Assembly (NCBI GenBank): GCA_010031285.1
Contig: RHAY01000032.1
Coordinates: forward strand, 1-7,879
Length of the DNA: 7,879 nucleotides
Reading direction: 5' to 3'
Source: Methylophilaceae bacterium
GTDB lineage: Bacteria > Pseudomonadota > Gammaproteobacteria > Burkholderiales > Methylophilaceae
A program made the position numbers and the translations under genes. The first letter of the stretch is position 1. Each line of letters opens with the position of its first letter. Of this stretch, positions 5,188-7,879 are shown one piece after another. The notes below the pieces were generated by a model that worked only from the letters and a program-made list of their open reading frames with translations, ran no database searches and was not told where the DNA came from.

Positions 5188-7026
5188 TTATTCAGGTTGA
5201 ATTTCTAGTAATGTTTCATCTGGTGATACCGACTCACCCTTTGAAACATGGATTGCAACTACAATACCTGAAGTAGGAGACTGAATTTCATTCTCCATTT
5301 TCATAGCTTCAATAACAATAATGCTATCGCCAGCTTCAATCCTATCACCAATTTTAACTTTAACATCAATAATTGTTCCCGGCATAGCTGTTGTAATACA
5401 GCCCTCATGGTTAGGTCTCGGCCTTACCGTCTTTGAATTTTCTTGGGTTAGTTTTTTTGATGATTTTTTTCCATTAGTGACTTCAACTTCATTTAAAGTT
5501 TCAACCAACACCTCTTCAGAAATACCATCTACCGAGACATAAAATGGCCTTCTTGCTTCGCCGGTATAGCCTGATCCTGTTAATTTAATATTAAATGTTT
5601 CACCATGAAGGGTGACATTGAACTCACTTGGTGCAAATTTTTCAGCAGATGAAAATACACTATCTTTCGGAAGAAGTGGCTCAGGTTTGATGCTACCTGC
5701 ATTTCTTTCCTGTAAAAATATTTTTGCAATATCGGGGAACATAGCATACGTTAATACATCTTCATCAGACTTTGTAATTTGTTCAGCTTCAATTTTAAGT
5801 TTCGCAAGCTCAGGATCAAGAAGATCAGCGGGTCTACATGTTAATGGCTTCTTATCACCAATTGCCATTGTTTGTATTTTTTGATTCACTTTACCAGGTG
5901 CTTTTCCGTATTCGCCCATGAAATAACTTTTTGTTTCATTTGTAATTGATTTGTATCGGGCTCCTGTTAAAACGTTCAATACCGCTTGAGTCCCTACAAT
6001 TTGCGAAGTTGGAGTCACGAGTGGGGGATATCCTAAATCTTCTCGAACTTTTGGTATTTCAAGTAGCACTTCGTTCATACGATCTAATGCGCCTTGTTCT
6101 TTAAGTTGATTGGATAAATTTGAAATCATACCCCCAGGTACCTGATTGCTTAAAACGCGGGTATCAACTCCTGTGTAATCAGATTCAAATTGCCAATATT
6201 TTTTTCTCGCAACTTTCAGATATTCGCTAATTTCCTCAACTTTTTTAATATCAATGTCTGTTTGATAACCTAAGTCTTCTAAGGCAGCGATTATTGATTC
6301 TGTGGATGGATGGCTTGCACCCTCCGCAAAACTAGAATTACATGTATCAATGATTTCAGCACCATTTTGCACTGCGGTGATAAGATTAATACTCGCTAAC
6401 CCAGAGGTTGCGTGGGAATGAATATGAATCGGTAATGCAACTGATTTTTTTAAGGATGTTACAAGATCTTTAGTTGCTGAAGGAGTCAAAAGACCTGCCA
6501 TATCCTTAATGGCAATAGTGTCACATCCATATTTTTCCATTTCTTTTGCAAGACTGACAAAATAAGGAATGTCGTGCACAGGGCTCGTGGTGTAACTTAA
6601 AGTACCTTCTGCATGTTTTTTGTATTTTTTTACCGATTTAATTGATGTTGTAAGGTTTCTTACGTCGTTCATTGCATCAAAAATTCTAAATACATCGACA
6701 CCATTATTAGCAGATTGCTTTACAAAGGCATCGACAACATCATCTGAATAATGACGATATCCCAATAAATTCTGTCCCCGAAGAAGCATTTGTATGCGAG
6801 AGTTTGGCAGTGCCTTTCTTAAAAGCTTTAAACGTTCCCATGGGTCTTCTTTTAAAAATCTAACACAAGCATCAAATGTAGCACCTCCCCATGCTTCAAT
6901 TGACCAAAAGCCAAGCGCATCTAGTTGAGGACATATCGGGAGCATATCTTCGGTGCGAAGTCTTGTGGCGATTTGACATTGATGCCCATCTCTTAAAACT
7001 AATTCGGTGATATGTATTTTTTTCAT
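5188..7026 (-). CDS. pycB: pyruvate carboxylase subunit B (carboxyltransferase + biotin carrier), OadA-like
   Basis: This subunit moves the carboxyl group from carboxybiotin to pyruvate, giving oxaloacetate. Residues 1 to about 275 form the HMGL-like TIM barrel: LRDGHQ with metal ligand Asp13, WGGATFDAC (46-54), LRGQNLLGYRHY (82-93), AIKDMAG with Lys174 (the carbamylated active-site Lys) and HIHSHATSG, where His203 and His205 match the metal ligands. The conserved PYC/OADA region follows, with PGGM (297-300) and VTPTSQIVGTQAV (337-349), then a Lys-rich linker near 517-537, then a biotinyl domain with EAMKMEN; Lys576 is the biotin site, 36 residues from the end. At 612 residues it fits two-subunit pyruvate carboxylase and OadA. 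The adjacent biotin carboxylase, with no oadB or oadG visible, favours pyruvate carboxylase over a sodium-pumping decarboxylase. ATG 7026 lies 6 bases after pycA; AAAGAG overlapping that stop may be its ribosome site, though spacing is only 2 bases. Confidence 0.93.
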   Translation of the reverse strand: MKKIHITELVLRDGHQCQIATRLRTEDMLPICPQLDALGFWSIEAWGGATFDACVRFLKEDPWERLKLLRKALPNSRIQMLLRGQNLLGYRHYSDDVVDAFVKQSANNGVDVFRIFDAMNDVRNLTTSIKSVKKYKKHAEGTLSYTTSPVHDIPYFVSLAKEMEKYGCDTIAIKDMAGLLTPSATKDLVTSLKKSVALPIHIHSHATSGLASINLITAVQNGAEIIDTCNSSFAEGASHPSTESIIAALEDLGYQTDIDIKKVEEISEYLKVARKKYWQFESDYTGVDTRVLSNQVPGGMISNLSNQLKEQGALDRMNEVLLEIPKVREDLGYPPLVTPTSQIVGTQAVLNVLTGARYKSITNETKSYFMGEYGKAPGKVNQKIQTMAIGDKKPLTCRPADLLDPELAKLKIEAEQITKSDEDVLTYAMFPDIAKIFLQERNAGSIKPEPLLPKDSVFSSAEKFAPSEFNVTLHGETFNIKLTGSGYTGEARRPFYVSVDGISEEVLVETLNEVEVTNGKKSSKKLTQENSKTVRPRPNHEGCITTAMPGTIIDVKVKIGDRIEAGDSIIVIEAMKMENEIQSPTSGIVVAIHVSKGESVSPDETLLEIQPE

Positions 7027-7032
7027 AACTCT

Positions 7033-7879
7033 TTAAATGCCCTCGTGAGCTGCAATCGCTGCTGATATCGCTGCTGCCATTAATTCAGGAGGAAATTGAC
7101 TCTGATAGTTTATAAGTTCTGGGTGATTATCTACAAAGCTTGTATTGAATTTTGCTTCTTTAAATTGTTTATTGTTCATAATTTCTAAATAATAAGGGAT
7201 TGTTGTTTTAACTCCAAATACCACAATATCGTTCAGGGCTCTTTTGCCTCGCTGAATAACGTTCTCCCAATTTAATGCCCATACGGTTAATTTTGCGCAC
7301 ATAGAATCGTAATAGGGGGGGATGACATAACCTGTATAAATAGATGCATCAATCCGAACACCAGGGCCACCAGGCGCATAATAACGTGTAATTTTCCCAA
7401 AAGACGGCATGAAGTCATATTTAGGGTCTTCTGCGTTGATGCGATACTCGATTGCAAAACCTCTAAATTGAATTTCCTCTTGCTTATATTGTAAAGATAA
7501 CCCAAAAGCAATTCTGATTTGTTCTTGAACAATATCAATACCCGTAATAGATTCGGTGATTGTATGTTCAACTTGAAGACGGGTATTCATCTCCATAAAA
7601 TAAAAGTTATTTTCATCGTCGAGAAGAAATTCAACCGTACCAGCGTTTTCATAATTAACAGCTTTAGCCGCTTTAACAGCAAGTTCACCCACATAATTTC
7701 TTTGGGCATTAGTTAACTGAGGTGAAGGCGCTATCTCAATAAGTTTTTGATTACGCCTTTGAATGGAGCAGTCGCGCTCAAAGAGATGTACTACATTGCC
7801 ATAGCTATCGGCCAAAATTTGAACTTCAATATGTTTAGGCGATACGATACATTTTTCGATAAAAACTTCAGGCTTACCA
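7033..7879 (-). CDS. pycA: pyruvate carboxylase subunit A (biotin carboxylase), 5'-partial
   Basis: This is the ATP-grasp biotin carboxylase subunit, which carboxylates biotin on PycB using ATP and bicarbonate. The frame is open to the right edge, so the visible 281 residues are the C-terminal part of a protein usually near 450-475. A TTG at 7815 is an internal Leu and not a start, because the upstream codons read VSPKHIEVQI, a conserved biotin carboxylase block. Visible motifs are HIEVQ, ERDCSIQRR, VEFLL and MEMNTRLQVEHTITE, holding the Glu, Asn, Arg and Glu residues of the ATP/metal and bicarbonate site, then EYRINAEDP with the Arg matching E. coli AccC Arg338, and GVKTTIPYYLEIM. VEHT in place of the VEHP of AccC, together with the C-terminal GVKTTIP and HPEL segments, fits PycA better than the acetyl-CoA carboxylase subunit. 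pycB follows after 6 bases. The operon promoter lies outside the window. Confidence 0.92.
   Translation of the reverse strand, partial: GKPEVFIEKCIVSPKHIEVQILADSYGNVVHLFERDCSIQRRNQKLIEIAPSPQLTNAQRNYVGELAVKAAKAVNYENAGTVEFLLDDENNFYFMEMNTRLQVEHTITESITGIDIVQEQIRIAFGLSLQYKQEEIQFRGFAIEYRINAEDPKYDFMPSFGKITRYYAPGGPGVRIDASIYTGYVIPPYYDSMCAKLTVWALNWENVIQRGKRALNDIVVFGVKTTIPYYLEIMNNKQFKEAKFNTSFVDNHPELINYQSQFPPELMAAAISAAIAAHEGI

Noticed and set aside
5321..5884. Plus-strand open frames of 73 and 90 codons opposite pycB, one of which looks hydrophobic.
   Set aside because: They are antisense to well conserved pycB domains, have no ribosome binding site or recognisable family, and fit chance open frames.
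7287..7716. Additional open frames of 94 (minus) and 65 (plus) codons inside pycA.
   Set aside because: They overlap a conserved ATP-grasp coding sequence in other frames and show no independent coding evidence.
7033..7815. pycA starting at TTG 7815 on the minus strand.
   Set aside because: The upstream frame encodes the conserved KHIEVQI block of biotin carboxylases up to the window edge, so the gene is simply cut off.

Overview
The window reads as a housekeeping segment of an AT-rich, compactly packed Gram-negative chromosome. Lipid A genes put it in an outer-membrane bacterium. The low G+C, very short intergenic gaps and the protein flavour (a YceF-type Maf, a short RsmI-like methyltransferase, a two-subunit pyruvate carboxylase) suggest a streamlined betaproteobacterium such as the Methylophilales OM43/Methylopumilus group. 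That placement is inferred from protein character and not proven.

Left part, plus strand (1-3917): five genes in the conserved lipid A order, lpxD (N-terminus cut by the window edge), fabZ, lpxA, lpxB and rnhB, with gaps of 14, 23, 2 and 0 bases, so almost certainly one operon. FabZ supplies the fatty acid pathway from 3-hydroxyacyl-ACP, while LpxA and LpxD draw on that same pool. LpxA makes the first acylated UDP-GlcNAc, LpxD adds the N-linked chain, and LpxB condenses two precursors into the disaccharide. RnhB (RNase HII) rides at the end of the operon.

Right part, minus strand (7879-3879): read in transcription order, pycA (biotin carboxylase subunit, N-terminus cut by the right edge), pycB (carboxyltransferase plus biotin carrier), a Maf/YceF-type nucleotide pyrophosphatase, and a short RsmI-like tetrapyrrole-methylase-fold methyltransferase. 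Gaps are 6 and 14 bases, then a 4-base ATGA overlap, again operon-like. PycA and PycB together would carboxylate pyruvate to oxaloacetate.

The two operons converge and their last genes overlap tail to tail by 39 bases, leaving no room for a conventional intergenic terminator. No RNA genes, mobile elements, CRISPR arrays or gene-free stretches over 300 bases were seen. I found no convincing undescribed system. The most useful details are the TTG start of lpxA, a valine at the acyl-chain ruler position of LpxA, a shortened LpxD C-terminus, an A8 tract at the fabZ stop and the convergent overlap.
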